Positions 1 to 10,036 are shown, counted from the first letter of the stretch. The stretch: DNA of 64,000 nucleotides from Pseudomonadales bacterium (GCA_024234435.1 JACKOF010000001.1:806001-870000), one strand, 5' to 3'. Translations and numbers: made by a program. The notes: generated by a model not told the origin, from the sequence alone.

Positions 1-1
1 T

Positions 2-736
2 CTACAGAGACTCTGGGTGATCTCGGCTGTCAACAACCTGCGATATTTTGCCTTATCCCCATCCAGTCTGAAACTGAGTGCAGATATACAGCAGGCTGTG
101 CAACTGTTATCGAATGGAGACCCTGATGAAGATCCGCAACAGGCGTATGAGAAAATCAAACAGCAGGAAGTGGATATCCTGCAGTTTTCCTTCAGGCTTC
201 AGCAGCAAAAGTTATCTGAATCGGATGCCCGCTGCCTGACAGGATTGATAGAAATGACCCGCGCGATTGTTTATGCCTGCAAAACGCTGAGAGATATATC
301 CCATGATTTGGAACTGATTTCTGAAGCACTCAGACGCAGTACAACAGGTTCCGTAGGCTGGATTTATGCCGAGCAGCGTCAATTCCAGCAGCAACTTTAT
401 CAACAACTGCTACCATTGATTGTGCAATTCCACAATACCGAGTTTATATCGGAGCAACTGAGCGTCCTGCATGTGGCAAATGATTTGCAGCAAGAGAAAA
501 TGAACCAGAGTGTTTACCAGCGGGGGCAGTTGCAGGACAACGAGTTACCTTCATTATCCACATTGCTAAACGTCAACCGGGAAGTACACCACGCCACAGA
601 AAGTTTGTTGAAATCGGTCTCTCTGTGGCAGGCGCTGTTGCCATTGGTTCAGTCTTACAAGACGGAAACCGGAAAACAACTGTCCGGTCAGCAGGTGACG
701 CCTCAGCAAAGCGAACCGCACCGGAACGAGTCGTAA
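2..736 (+). CDS. C-terminal part of probable Na/Pi cotransporter family protein (PhoU-like domain), partial
   Basis: The frame is open to the left edge, so the gene probably starts outside the window; a GTG at 17 is the first possible start inside it. The visible 240 or so residues have no membrane segment. They form a long run of amphipathic helices rich in Gln, Leu and Glu, resembling the cytoplasmic PhoU-like tail of NptA-type Na/phosphate cotransporters, including an opening stretch of the type AVNNLRYFALSPS. The assignment rests on this overall resemblance only. A different helical cytoplasmic protein is possible. Confidence 0.45.
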   Translation, partial: LQRLWVISAVNNLRYFALSPSSLKLSADIQQAVQLLSNGDPDEDPQQAYEKIKQQEVDILQFSFRLQQQKLSESDARCLTGLIEMTRAIVYACKTLRDISHDLELISEALRRSTTGSVGWIYAEQRQFQQQLYQQLLPLIVQFHNTEFISEQLSVLHVANDLQQEKMNQSVYQRGQLQDNELPSLSTLLNVNREVHHATESLLKSVSLWQALLPLVQSYKTETGKQLSGQQVTPQQSEPHRNES

Positions 737-833
737 CCATAAGAGATGCACACGGATGACGATGATGCAGGTGGTGATCGCGGAGAAATGAACTCTGCTA
801 TGATTCCCTGCAAGTCATTCTGGTATTCAGTGT

Positions 834-1760
834 ATGAAACCTTCTGAAAATCGTTCTACAGGTCTCTCAAAAAACCATGAGACTCTGATTGAAAGCTATC
901 TGGATGCTATCTGGATGGAGAAAGGTTTAAGTGACAATACGCTGTCTTCCTACCGACGCGACTTGGTGTTATTTACACGGTGGCTGGAAGGGAAAGATGT
1001 ACAACTGCTATCTGTGGATTCGGCTATTTTGCAATCTCATTTGAGTTATCGATTTAAGCGGAAGCTGTCGGCACGCTCGACCTCCCGGCTGCTTTCCTGC
1101 TTGCGGGGTTTTTACCAATATCAGATCCGTGAAGGGCGTGTAAAAAGCGATCCTGCTGCGCAGGTAGATAATCCGAAACTGGGCAGGCCATTGCCCAAAA
1201 GCCTGACAGAAGAGGATGTGGAAGCCCTGTTGCAGGCCCCTGATGTTTCTACACCCCTGGGATTGCGCGATAGAACCATGCTCGAAGTGCTGTATGCCAG
1301 TGGTTTGAGGGTTTCCGAACTGGTGGGATTGTCACTTCACCAGATAAACTTGCGCCAGGGGGTTGTCAGAGTCTTTGGCAAGGGCAGCAAGGAGCGATTG
1401 GTACCGATGGGAGAAGAAGCAATGTCGTGGTTGAGCCGCTACCTAAGAGAGTCCCGCCCTGAATTATTGAAAGCAGGGCAGAGTGATGTACTGTTTCCAA
1501 GCTCACGGGGCAGGGAGATGACCCGGCAAACCTTCTGGCACCGCCTCAAGCAATGCGCATTTCTGGCGGGCATTGAAAAACCGCTGTCACCGCACACTTT
1601 GCGTCATGCCTTTGCAACACACCTGCTAAACCATGGTGCCGACTTGCGTGTGGTGCAGCTGCTACTGGGCCACAGTGATCTTTCCACAACCCAAATCTAT
1701 ACCCATATTGCTTCCAGCCGTATGAAGTCGCTGCATGCGCAGCATCACCCCCGGGGCTGA
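834..1760 (+). CDS. xerD: Site-specific tyrosine recombinase XerD
   Basis: XerD acts with XerC at dif to resolve chromosome dimers at division. The protein has 308 residues, close to the family norm. An N-terminal SAM-like core-binding domain (roughly residues 18-105) is followed by the catalytic domain. The catalytic set is visible: Arg in ASGLRVSEL, Lys in KGSKERLVPM, His-x-x-Arg in SPHTLRHAFA, a late His in LLGHSDLS and the nucleophilic Tyr in TTQIYTH. The following gene is dsbC, the order found in Pseudomonas and relatives, which favours XerD over XerC. Confidence 0.95.
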   Translation: MKPSENRSTGLSKNHETLIESYLDAIWMEKGLSDNTLSSYRRDLVLFTRWLEGKDVQLLSVDSAILQSHLSYRFKRKLSARSTSRLLSCLRGFYQYQIREGRVKSDPAAQVDNPKLGRPLPKSLTEEDVEALLQAPDVSTPLGLRDRTMLEVLYASGLRVSELVGLSLHQINLRQGVVRVFGKGSKERLVPMGEEAMSWLSRYLRESRPELLKAGQSDVLFPSSRGREMTRQTFWHRLKQCAFLAGIEKPLSPHTLRHAFATHLLNHGADLRVVQLLLGHSDLSTTQIYTHIASSRMKSLHAQHHPRG

Positions 1761-1899
1761 AATCTCCTTACATCAGACATCAGTTTCTTCTTAATGCCTA
1801 AAACAGATTTTTCGCGCGGTAATCGGTTGAGGGAACGCCTGATAGATAATAGACTCCAATATTGATATTTCACTGCTTTCAATTCCGGGAACTCTTTCC

Positions 1900-2649
1900 A
1901 TGTCAAAACAGTTACAAGCGATGGCCTTACTCGTATTATCCGTGCTGATAACGCCCGTTGTTTATGCCGAAAAAGCAGCGCCTGAGGTCGCACAGGCTAT
2001 TATCAGTAAGCTTTCCCAGTCGCGGCCCGATTTGCGCTATGGCAATGTGGAAACAACACCGGTCGATGGGTTATACCGGGTGCGGGTAAACGGCACTCAG
2101 TTTTTGTTCGCCAGTAAAGGCGGGAACTACATTCTGAGTGGTGAAATGTTTCAGGCGCGGCCGGGCATGTTTGTGCCTGTAGAAGATATTGAGGCGGCAA
2201 AATTGCGTAAGGAGCGGATATCTTCAATTGATATCAAAGACAGCATTGTTTTTCCTGCCGTTGATGAAACCAAAGCGATTCTCTATGTCTTTACCGACGT
2301 GGATTGTGGCTACTGTCGAAAACTGCACAATGAATCATTGCCCGGCCTGACTCTGGGTGGTGTAGAGGTCCGCTATTTGGCGTTTCCCCGCGCGGGAATC
2401 GGTTCAGACTCCTATAAGAAGATATCGTCTGCCTGGTGTGCGGACGATCGGCAATCCGCCCTGACAGACCTAAAAGCAGGCAAGAGTATTGAGACAAAGG
2501 ATTGTGACAACAATCCGGTGGCTGCCCAGTATGAACTGGGGCAAGAGCTTGGTGTAACAGGAACGCCTGCCCTGGTGATGGAAGATGGCAGCCTGATTCC
2601 CGGTTACCGCCCGGCGGATGAGCTACTCAAGATGATGGGAATCCAGTAA
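1900..2649 (+). CDS. dsbC: Thiol:disulfide interchange protein DsbC
   Basis: Periplasmic disulfide isomerase that reshuffles wrong disulfides. The 249-residue protein has a Sec signal peptide (hydrophobic core LLVLSVLITPVVYA), an N-terminal dimerisation domain, a linker and a thioredoxin-fold domain. The active site is CGYC at residues 136-139. A second cysteine pair lies further on (AWCADD and KDCDNN), as in DsbC. The cis-proline loop is TGTPALV. It lies between xerD and hom, as in pseudomonads. Confidence 0.95.
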   Translation: MSKQLQAMALLVLSVLITPVVYAEKAAPEVAQAIISKLSQSRPDLRYGNVETTPVDGLYRVRVNGTQFLFASKGGNYILSGEMFQARPGMFVPVEDIEAAKLRKERISSIDIKDSIVFPAVDETKAILYVFTDVDCGYCRKLHNESLPGLTLGGVEVRYLAFPRAGIGSDSYKKISSAWCADDRQSALTDLKAGKSIETKDCDNNPVAAQYELGQELGVTGTPALVMEDGSLIPGYRPADELLKMMGIQ

Positions 2650-2796
2650 CAGTACAGTTATCTCCCTATGACCTTGCCTGATCTGGCTGCATTGTCTGCC
2701 GGATTGAATTCTGTACTGATTGATCACATTGACAGTCGAGGCTGCCAGCATTAAGGTTGCGCTCTTTTCCGGCCAGTCATATCTATAGGTTTAACT

Positions 2797-4110
2797 TTGA
2801 ATCCCGTCAAAATAGGCATTTGCGGTCTTGGCACCGTTGGCAGTGGTACTTTTAACGTGATGACTCGCAATAGCGAATCTATTAACGCTCGTGCCGGTTG
2901 CGAAATCAGTATTGTTCAGGTGGGCGCCCGCCGGGATAATCCGAACTGCGACCTCGGCAATATACTCGTTACCCGCGATATATTCGAGGTAGCCAACAAC
3001 CCTGAAATCGATATTGTGGTGGAGCTTGTTGGCGGCACAACGGTTGCCAGAGAGCTGGTGATGACAGCCATTGAAAATGGCAAACATGTGGTAACAGCCA
3101 ATAAAGCGTTGATTGCTGAATTCGGTAATGAAATCTTTGCGCTTGCCAAAGAGAAAGGGGTAACGGTTGCTTTTGAAGCTGCAGTTGCTGGCGGCATACC
3201 GATTATCAAAGCCATTCGGGAGGGGTTGGCAGCCAACAAGATTGAGTGGCTGGCCGGTATTATTAATGGCACTGGCAATTTTATCCTTACCGAAATGCGA
3301 GATAAAGCTCGTGCTTTTGAGGATGTGCTGAAAGAAGCACAGGAGCTGGGCTACGCTGAAGCAGATCCGACATTTGATGTGGAAGGTATTGATGCCGCCC
3401 ATAAGCTGGTGATTCTGGCATCATTGGCGTTTGGTATCCCTCTGCAGTTTGAAAAAGTTTTTACCGAAGGTATTAGCAAAATCGAACCGCAGGATGTCTC
3501 TTACGCCGAGCAGCTGGGTTACCGTATCAAGCATCTGGGCATTGCCCGTCGCAGTTCAAATGGCAGCGGTGGTATCGAGCTGAGAGTTCACCCTACGCTG
3601 ATCCCTGAAGAGCGCCTTATAGCCAATGTTGACGGTGTGATGAATGCCGTGCTGGTGAAAGGCGATGCAGTAGGGCCAACACTCTATTACGGAGCCGGAG
3701 CCGGAGCTGAACCGACAGCCTCTTCGGTCATTGCGGACATCATTGATCTGGCCCGGACCTTGACGGCAGATCCTGAACACCGTGTACCGCATTTGGGCTT
3801 TCAACCCAATCAGCTGAACGACATTAATATTTTGCCTATTGCGGATGTTGAAACAGCTTATTACCTGCGGATTTCAGCGTTGGATGAGCCGGGTGTTCTT
3901 TCAAAAATCACTCAGATCCTGAGTGATGCCGGTATCAGTGTTGAAGCCGTTATACAGAAAGGGCGAAAAGCAGGGCAAAATCATGTGCCACTGGTTATGC
4001 TGACCAGCCGGGCTATCGAGAAGAAGCTGGATGACGCGGTAGACCGCATCCAGTCGTTGTCGGCGATTGCCAAAGATGTGGTACGGATTCGGGTAGAATC
4101 CCTGGGCTGA
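2797..4110 (+). CDS. hom: Homoserine dehydrogenase
   Basis: Reduces aspartate semialdehyde to homoserine for threonine and methionine synthesis. The protein has 437 residues. An N-terminal Rossmann motif (GICGLGTVGSG) is followed by the catalytic homoserine dehydrogenase domain (TANKALIAE, NGTGNFIL). A C-terminal ACT regulatory domain (LDEPGVLSKITQILSDAGIS) suggests feedback control by threonine. The start is TTG at 2797; it gives the usual N-terminus of the family and no better upstream codon is seen. The next gene is thrC, so this is a threonine unit. Confidence 0.95.
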   Translation: MNPVKIGICGLGTVGSGTFNVMTRNSESINARAGCEISIVQVGARRDNPNCDLGNILVTRDIFEVANNPEIDIVVELVGGTTVARELVMTAIENGKHVVTANKALIAEFGNEIFALAKEKGVTVAFEAAVAGGIPIIKAIREGLAANKIEWLAGIINGTGNFILTEMRDKARAFEDVLKEAQELGYAEADPTFDVEGIDAAHKLVILASLAFGIPLQFEKVFTEGISKIEPQDVSYAEQLGYRIKHLGIARRSSNGSGGIELRVHPTLIPEERLIANVDGVMNAVLVKGDAVGPTLYYGAGAGAEPTASSVIADIIDLARTLTADPEHRVPHLGFQPNQLNDINILPIADVETAYYLRISALDEPGVLSKITQILSDAGISVEAVIQKGRKAGQNHVPLVMLTSRAIEKKLDDAVDRIQSLSAIAKDVVRIRVESLG

Positions 4111-4213
4111 GTCTTCGCCACTCGCCAGGATTGAAGGCATTGATGCAGATTGAAAGAAACATACATACAGGTTTAAAGACCGTAGCGTTTAAAGAGCAAA
4201 GACAGGAAAAACA

Positions 4214-5614
4214 GTGAAATACATCAGCACCCGCGGGCAGGCGCCAGCACTGACATTTGAAGAGGCCATTCTGGCTGGGCTGGCCAGTGATGGCGGCTTA
4301 TATGTGCCGGAAACCATTCCGCAGTTCTCTCGCGAAGAGATGGCTTCCTGGGCCGGGCTTTCCTATCAGCAGCTGGCATTCAAGATAATGTCGCCATTTG
4401 TGGCCGGTGAGATCACAGATGACGACCTGCACAGTCTGATTGATAAAAGCTACAGCACTTTTCGTCACGACGCTATTGCACCATTAGTGCAGACAGCTCA
4501 CAACGAATTTATTCTGGAGCTGTTTCAGGGGCCGACGCTGGCATTCAAGGATTTTGCACTGCAATTTTTGGGTAATCTGCTGGACCACGTGCTGACCAAG
4601 CGCAACCAGCGTGTGGTTATTATGGGTGCAACTTCAGGTGATACCGGTTCGGCTGCCATTGAAGGGTGTCGCCATAGTGATCATGTAGACATTTTTATTC
4701 TGCACCCGCATAACCGGGTTTCCGATGTGCAGCGCCGCCAGATGACGACTGTGCTGGATAAAAATGTCCACAACATTGCACTGCAGGGTAATTTTGACGA
4801 CTGCCAGAATATGGTGAAAGCCAGTTTTGGCGATCAGTCGTTTTTGCCTGAAGGCCGCCAACTGGTAGCTGTTAACTCCATCAACTGGGCTCGAATCATG
4901 GCCCAGATCGTCTATTACTTTTATTCTGCACTGGCTTTGGGTGGACCGCATCGCCCGGTGTCTTTTTCGGTGCCCACCGGCAACTTCGGCGACATTTTTG
5001 CCGGTTACCTTGCCAAGCGTATGGGGCTGCCGATTGATCAATTGGTCATTGCAACTAACGCCAACGATATTTTACACCGTTGCATCAGTGAGAATGATCA
5101 CAGTACCAAAGAACTGATTCACAGCCTGTCGCCTTCCATGGATATTATGGTCTCCAGTAATTTCGAGCGGATGTTGTTTGACTTGCATGATCGCGATGGC
5201 GCCGCTATTTCTGAATTGATGGCCAACTTCAAAAAAACGAAGCAGCTGAAACTTGCCGAAGTACCACTAGCGAAAGCACGTGAGCTGTTCAGCAGTTACC
5301 GCCTCGATGATGAGGCCATGGTAAAAGTGATAGCGGAAGTTTGGGAAAACACCGAATATCTGCTTGATCCGCATACGGCTGTGGGTGTTGAGGCCGCCAG
5401 AAAAACGCGTCGGCGTAATGATATTCCCATGGTGTGCCTGGCAACAGCACATCCTGCTAAATTCCCGGAAGCGGTTCGTCAGGCAGGTTATCCGAAAGAT
5501 CCGGATTTACCCCATCATATGACCGATCTGTTTACGCGTGAAGAGCGTTATGAAATACGGCCCAATGATATCGCCGCAGTTCATCAATTTATGGCCGCTA
5601 ATATTGTTGCCTAG
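4214..5614 (+). CDS. thrC: Threonine synthase
   Basis: PLP-dependent conversion of O-phosphohomoserine to threonine. The 466-residue protein matches the longer class of threonine synthases. The PLP-binding Lys lies in GPTLAFKDFALQF, and the phosphate-binding loop GATSGDTGSAA is present. It starts with GTG, preceded by an AGGAA Shine-Dalgarno sequence. It is downstream of hom, and recJ begins 3 nt after its stop. Confidence 0.96.
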   Translation: MKYISTRGQAPALTFEEAILAGLASDGGLYVPETIPQFSREEMASWAGLSYQQLAFKIMSPFVAGEITDDDLHSLIDKSYSTFRHDAIAPLVQTAHNEFILELFQGPTLAFKDFALQFLGNLLDHVLTKRNQRVVIMGATSGDTGSAAIEGCRHSDHVDIFILHPHNRVSDVQRRQMTTVLDKNVHNIALQGNFDDCQNMVKASFGDQSFLPEGRQLVAVNSINWARIMAQIVYYFYSALALGGPHRPVSFSVPTGNFGDIFAGYLAKRMGLPIDQLVIATNANDILHRCISENDHSTKELIHSLSPSMDIMVSSNFERMLFDLHDRDGAAISELMANFKKTKQLKLAEVPLAKARELFSSYRLDDEAMVKVIAEVWENTEYLLDPHTAVGVEAARKTRRRNDIPMVCLATAHPAKFPEAVRQAGYPKDPDLPHHMTDLFTREERYEIRPNDIAAVHQFMAANIVA

Positions 5615-5617
5615 CGA

Positions 5618-7372
5618 ATGAATAACGCGCAATCAATCGTTATAAAACGCCGGAGTGTAGACCCCTCCGGCGTTTCTTTTTCCGATGCGGTGCCACCCCT
5701 GTTACAGCGTATCTACGCGGCACGGGGGGTCCGCTCTGACACAGCGCTGAGTCGCCAACTCAACCAGCTTCCCGGTCCGGAAAATCTGAAGGGCATGGAT
5801 GCAGCAGTTGAACTGCTGGTTTTGGCCATGACGAAACAAGAGTCTGTTCTCATTGTCGGCGATTTTGATGCTGACGGTGCCACCAGCACCGCACTGGCAG
5901 TACTGGCCCTGCGGGCGATGGGATTGGAAAAAGTTGATTACATGGTGCCGAACCGCTTTGAATACGGTTACGGGCTCACACCGGAAATTGTCGGGTTGGC
6001 CTGGCAAAAACAGCCGGATTTGATTATTACCGTGGATAACGGTATTTCAAGTGTTGACGGTGTTGCTGCGGCCAAGAACGCAGGAATCAAAGTGTTGATT
6101 ACAGATCATCACCTGCCTGGCAATGTGCTTCCCGATGCTGACGCCATCGTTAATCCCAATCAGACTGGTTGTGAATTCCCTTCAAGGAATATTGCCGGAG
6201 TAGGTGTGCTGTTTTATCTAATGAGCGCCTTGCGAGCCAGCTTGAGAGAAAACAACTGGTTCAGCGACAACGGTATTGCCGAACCGAATATGGCTAACTG
6301 GCTCGACTTGGTGGCTCTCGGAACAGTAGCCGATGTTGTGCCTCTGGATCAAACTAATCGTGTGCTGGTGTATCAGGGCTTGCAACGTATTCGTGCCGGG
6401 AGGACCCGCCCGGGTATTCTGGCGCTACTTGAACTGGCGGGCAGGGATCGTCAACATCTGGTCGCATCCGATTTGGGGTTTGCTGTTGGGCCGCGGCTTA
6501 ATGCCGCTGGCCGTCTCGACGATATGTCTATCGGCATCGAATGTTTGCTTCAGGAGGATAGTTACCTTGCCAGGGAGTATGCTGTTCAGCTCGATGAACT
6601 CAACCGCGATCGCCGACTGATCGAAGCTGAAATGCAACGGGAAGGTTTGCAGATACTCGAACAGCTGCACCTCGATGAGCAAGAGCTGCCCTGGGGTGTT
6701 TGTCTGTTCGATCCGAACTGGCATCAGGGCGTGGTTGGCCTGTTGGCGTCGCGTATTAAAGACCGTGTTCATCGCCCCGTGATTGCATTTGCTGAGTCTG
6801 ATACAGACGGCGAAAACAAAGAATACAAAGGCTCGGCCCGATCCATTCCGGGCCTCCATATACGCGATGCGCTGGATGCCGTAGCCAGTCAAAACCCGGG
6901 GCTGATCAGTAAGTTTGGAGGTCATGCCATGGCCGCCGGACTGAGTCTTTCCGCAGAAAATTACACGGCCTTTCAAGAAGCTTTCGACACAGAAGTGCGC
7001 CGCCAATTGTCACCTTCGGACCTTGAAGCTGAAATCCTGACAGACGGAGAGCTCGCGAGGGATGAATTGAATTTGCACACAGCCCATCAGCTTCGCGAAG
7101 CCGGACCCTGGGGGCAACATTTTCCTGAACCACTTTTTGAAGGTGAGTTTTTTATCGTTCAACAGCGTATTGTGGGTGAAAAACACCTGAAACTGACGCT
7201 GGCTCTCGATAGCCATGGCCAACAGCTTATCGATGCCATTGCATTCAACATTGATACAGATTGCTGGCCCAACCATCAGGCCGAAAAAGTCAGTCTGGTT
7301 TACAAACTGGATGTGAATGTCTGGCGGGGTAGGGAATCGCTACAATTGTTGGTGAATACCATTATGGTGTAG
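5618..7372 (+). CDS. recJ: Single-stranded-DNA-specific exonuclease RecJ
   Basis: 5'-3' ssDNA exonuclease used in recombination and mismatch repair. The protein has 584 residues, a normal length. DHH-family phosphoesterase motifs are in order: DFDADGATST, VDNG, TDHHLPG and ALGTVADVVPL. The DHHA1 domain carries GGHAMAAGLS, and an OB-fold-like region closes the protein. It begins 3 nt after thrC, so it is probably cotranscribed with hom-thrC. Confidence 0.96.
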   Translation: MNNAQSIVIKRRSVDPSGVSFSDAVPPLLQRIYAARGVRSDTALSRQLNQLPGPENLKGMDAAVELLVLAMTKQESVLIVGDFDADGATSTALAVLALRAMGLEKVDYMVPNRFEYGYGLTPEIVGLAWQKQPDLIITVDNGISSVDGVAAAKNAGIKVLITDHHLPGNVLPDADAIVNPNQTGCEFPSRNIAGVGVLFYLMSALRASLRENNWFSDNGIAEPNMANWLDLVALGTVADVVPLDQTNRVLVYQGLQRIRAGRTRPGILALLELAGRDRQHLVASDLGFAVGPRLNAAGRLDDMSIGIECLLQEDSYLAREYAVQLDELNRDRRLIEAEMQREGLQILEQLHLDEQELPWGVCLFDPNWHQGVVGLLASRIKDRVHRPVIAFAESDTDGENKEYKGSARSIPGLHIRDALDAVASQNPGLISKFGGHAMAAGLSLSAENYTAFQEAFDTEVRRQLSPSDLEAEILTDGELARDELNLHTAHQLREAGPWGQHFPEPLFEGEFFIVQQRIVGEKHLKLTLALDSHGQQLIDAIAFNIDTDCWPNHQAEKVSLVYKLDVNVWRGRESLQLLVNTIMV

Positions 7373-7433
7373 CTCATGCAAAATTAATTTGATAGGCTGG
7401 CTGGCGGGAAATAACAATATTCAGGGGATGATG

Positions 7434-8240
7434 ATGACGTACTATTTCAGAGTATTTCTAACAGCAGTTGCCATAACAATATCCGGCTGCGCTCAACAAT
7501 CTCCATTTCTGCATACTGCAAAAAATCAACAATTCGACGGCATGAGAGTGGCGGTTCTCGAACCTGAGGTAACCGTTAATGAGCTGGGTATTGCCAGTCT
7601 GGAAGAAGTGCCGGAGTGGACAGACGAAGCCACTAAAAATATTGATGCTTACTTAACGGACCTGGTAGGCACCGCATCATCTACTTTGGATATCAGGAAA
7701 GCGCAGGAAATTCCTGATGACAAGCAGGATTACCTTGACGAGCATCTTGCTCTTTACCAACGACTCTCTCTGGAATTTGTTTCCACCTACAGGCAACCCG
7801 CCTGGAAAGCCCATCGAGATAAGCTGGATATGCGTATTGGTGATGGTCTGGCTTTGATGAAAGATGAGCTTGAAGCCGATGCAGTGCTAGTTGTGATTGG
7901 GGATGAAAGTGTTTCTTCGGGCGGCAGAATCGCGTCAGCAGTAGTTATGGCAGCGGTATTCGGTGTCGCCATGCCAATGGGGCATGCCTTGATTCATGTT
8001 GGCCTGATTGATCTGGATACGGGGAAAATCATCTGGACGAATACTACCTACAATCCGGGAGGAGGGTTGAGAACAGATAGGGAAGCAAGGTTCATGATGT
8101 CTAAAACCCTGGAGAGTTTTCCCGCTGAAATCCCGCCAAAACCAAAAAGCAAAGAGCAATTGGCCAGAGAAAAAAAAGCGGAGGAGAAAAGACTCAGATT
8201 TGAAGCCAGAAACCAGAAAAAGATTGATGAAGCGGCATGA
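7434..8240 (+). CDS. Putative lipoprotein of unknown function
   Basis: About 268 residues starting MTYYFRVFLTAVAITISGC, a lipoprotein signal peptide with lipobox ISGC. Three in-frame ATGs stand in a row (7428, 7431, 7434). AGGGG at 7423-7427 best suits the last. The mature part is globular with one hydrophobic stretch (ASAVVMAAVFGVAMPMGHALIH) and a strand-rich segment (HVGLIDLDTGKIIW) of the kind seen in periplasmic lipoproteins. The C-terminus is a Lys/Glu-rich helix. Its stop overlaps the start of the M48 protease gene (ATGA), so the two are translationally coupled. No family is recognised. Confidence 0.75.
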   Translation: MTYYFRVFLTAVAITISGCAQQSPFLHTAKNQQFDGMRVAVLEPEVTVNELGIASLEEVPEWTDEATKNIDAYLTDLVGTASSTLDIRKAQEIPDDKQDYLDEHLALYQRLSLEFVSTYRQPAWKAHRDKLDMRIGDGLALMKDELEADAVLVVIGDESVSSGGRIASAVVMAAVFGVAMPMGHALIHVGLIDLDTGKIIWTNTTYNPGGGLRTDREARFMMSKTLESFPAEIPPKPKSKEQLAREKKAEEKRLRFEARNQKKIDEAA

Positions 8241-9373
8241 AGAAGTTCCTGATCGTTGCTGTATTTCTGTTAATTGTCAGCTGCTCTTCAACTGTTACCA
8301 ACTATACACCGGGTTCTACAATAGAGCCTGTTACTGAGGGTGAAATACGACTCTGGCATCAATCTGAAAAAGCTGAAGAGGCCATTCGCAAAAGTGGTCA
8401 ATTACTTGGCTCTGATGAAATTGATACTTACTTGCAGGGCATTATGGATGAGTTGTTCCCTGAGTACCGGGGGTATATTCGTGTAAGAGCACTGAAAAAA
8501 CCTGTTCTCAATGCGTTTGCCATGCCCAATGGCAGTATCTACATCAATAGCGGTTTGTTGGGTGTTATGCAAAACGAGGCACAACTGGCTACAGTGTTGG
8601 CCCACGAGGGCGTCCACTTTCTTAACAAACATTCGGCACGTCAAAGGGAACATTTTCATCAGGCAGCAGGCTGGATGATGGCTATCTCTATGTTGGGAAT
8701 ACCACTGTTGGCAGAGGTGACGTTCGCTTCAGCAGTGACAGGTTATTCCCGAGAGCATGAAACCGAAGCCGACCTGGAAGGGTTTAAGCGTCTTCAACGA
8801 GCAGGCTATCAGGTGAGTGAAGCCAGGAAAACATTTGAGCACTTACTGCGAGAGGTTGAAGCCGAAGACATCAAAGCACCTTTTTTCTTTTCATCGCACC
8901 CCAAATTGCAGGCAAGGATACGGAATTTCAACGAGCTTGCCAGCAAAACTGAAAACAACGGTGGAAAAATTTCTCAGGAAAAGTTTCTCAATACCCTGAT
9001 GCAGCTACGCATTGATGTTCTGGATAAAAAAATTGAGAAAGGTCGCTATAACGCGGTGATTGCCATTTTAGAGAACGACGGGCTTGCCCGGAGTTACGGT
9101 CATGCACGTTACTTTTACCTGGGTGAGGCATACCGACTAAGGGCAGAAGAGAGCGACCTCGAAAAAGCACTGGAACAATATTCTTTATATGAATTATCCA
9201 ATGGTGATCGATCAGTATTAAAACCAAGAGGTATTACTCATTTGAAGCTGGGGAATTATGATCTGGCCGAACGGGATTTCAAACAGTACCTGAACGTGAC
9301 GCAAGACGCGCCTGACAGAGGTTTTGTCGAGCAATATTTAAGAATGATTGACAAGAAAAAATCAGGGGAATAA
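8237..9373 (+). CDS. M48-family metalloprotease lipoprotein (BepA/LoiP-like)
   Basis: Predicted zinc protease anchored to an envelope membrane. The lipoprotein signal ends in LLIVSCSS. The zinc site is HEGVH (in LAHEGVHFLNKHSA), and the third ligand is in SREHETEAD, as in M48 enzymes. The C-terminal 120 residues contain TPR-like helices (YFYLGEAYRLRAEESDLEKA, YDLAERDFKQYL), the same design as the outer-membrane quality-control protease BepA. It sits between two lipoprotein genes with overlaps or gaps of a few bases, suggesting one operon. The substrate is unknown. Confidence 0.88.
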   Translation: MKKFLIVAVFLLIVSCSSTVTNYTPGSTIEPVTEGEIRLWHQSEKAEEAIRKSGQLLGSDEIDTYLQGIMDELFPEYRGYIRVRALKKPVLNAFAMPNGSIYINSGLLGVMQNEAQLATVLAHEGVHFLNKHSARQREHFHQAAGWMMAISMLGIPLLAEVTFASAVTGYSREHETEADLEGFKRLQRAGYQVSEARKTFEHLLREVEAEDIKAPFFFSSHPKLQARIRNFNELASKTENNGGKISQEKFLNTLMQLRIDVLDKKIEKGRYNAVIAILENDGLARSYGHARYFYLGEAYRLRAEESDLEKALEQYSLYELSNGDRSVLKPRGITHLKLGNYDLAERDFKQYLNVTQDAPDRGFVEQYLRMIDKKKSGE

Positions 9374-9375
9374 GA

Positions 9376-9927
9376 ATGAAAAAAAGTGTATTGGTTTTTC
9401 TGGTGTTGATTATGTCTGGCTGCACTATTTGGAGTCAGGTGAAACCCGGAAGCGAAGCTGTTAGCAAAAACGGATTTAGTGTGAATCTGCCAAGTGGCTG
9501 GATGAGGTTTCATCCGGGTGTGGACGGTTTTATGGTGACGAAAGATGGCTTGAGTATCCAGCGAATCACCGTAGTGAAATATAGTCTGCAAAAAGCATTC
9601 AGAAAAACCAAGAAAGCATTAACCCCCGATATGCTGATAACAGATCTGATGGACTACTACATTGCCGAGTTCCGCCAGCAGAATGAAGGTGCAACAATTG
9701 AAGTTGAAAGTAAGGAGCCAGCAGTTCTTGGAGGGAAAGAGGGGTTTAAGGTTAGTGCCTTGCTGATTGCCCCGGACGGGCTGAGGTATCGTCTACATGC
9801 GTACGGCAGTGTCGATGCGAATGGTTTTTACGAAGTGAGTTATCAGGCACCGGTCATTCATTACTTCGAGCGAGATTTGAGCGCCTTTGAAAAGGTCAAA
9901 AAATCATTTCAGATTTCACAAGGCTGA
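9376..9927 (+). CDS. Small putative lipoprotein of unknown function
   Basis: 183 residues, beginning MKKSVLVFLVLIMSGCTIW, a clear lipoprotein signal with lipobox MSGC. The mature region is strand-rich and contains a segment resembling PsbP/DUF1795-like domains (FSVNLPSGWMRF, VLGGKEGFKVSALL, YEVSYQAPV). It begins 2 nt after the M48 protease gene and is probably cotranscribed. It may assist or be guarded by that protease, but nothing in the sequence proves this. Confidence 0.75.
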   Translation: MKKSVLVFLVLIMSGCTIWSQVKPGSEAVSKNGFSVNLPSGWMRFHPGVDGFMVTKDGLSIQRITVVKYSLQKAFRKTKKALTPDMLITDLMDYYIAEFRQQNEGATIEVESKEPAVLGGKEGFKVSALLIAPDGLRYRLHAYGSVDANGFYEVSYQAPVIHYFERDLSAFEKVKKSFQISQG

Positions 9928-10036
9928 ACGAATGTACATTAGCTCTGTTACATTAGCATCCCCATGGCTTCCGAATTGGTTTTAATGTAGGTGAAGCGTT
10001 AAGTGGAAGCGCCCCAGCTGATCATGGAGAGATTTT

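Noticed and set aside
2791..3402. 203-codon ORF antisense to hom
   Set aside because: It lies wholly inside a well-conserved gene and resembles no family.
6425..7006. 193-codon ORF antisense to recJ
   Set aside because: A shadow of the recJ coding frame, with no start context or known motif.
10024..10036. ATG at 10024 as the start of the WYL regulator
   Set aside because: It is out of frame with the protein; TTG 10037 has a Shine-Dalgarno sequence at proper spacing.
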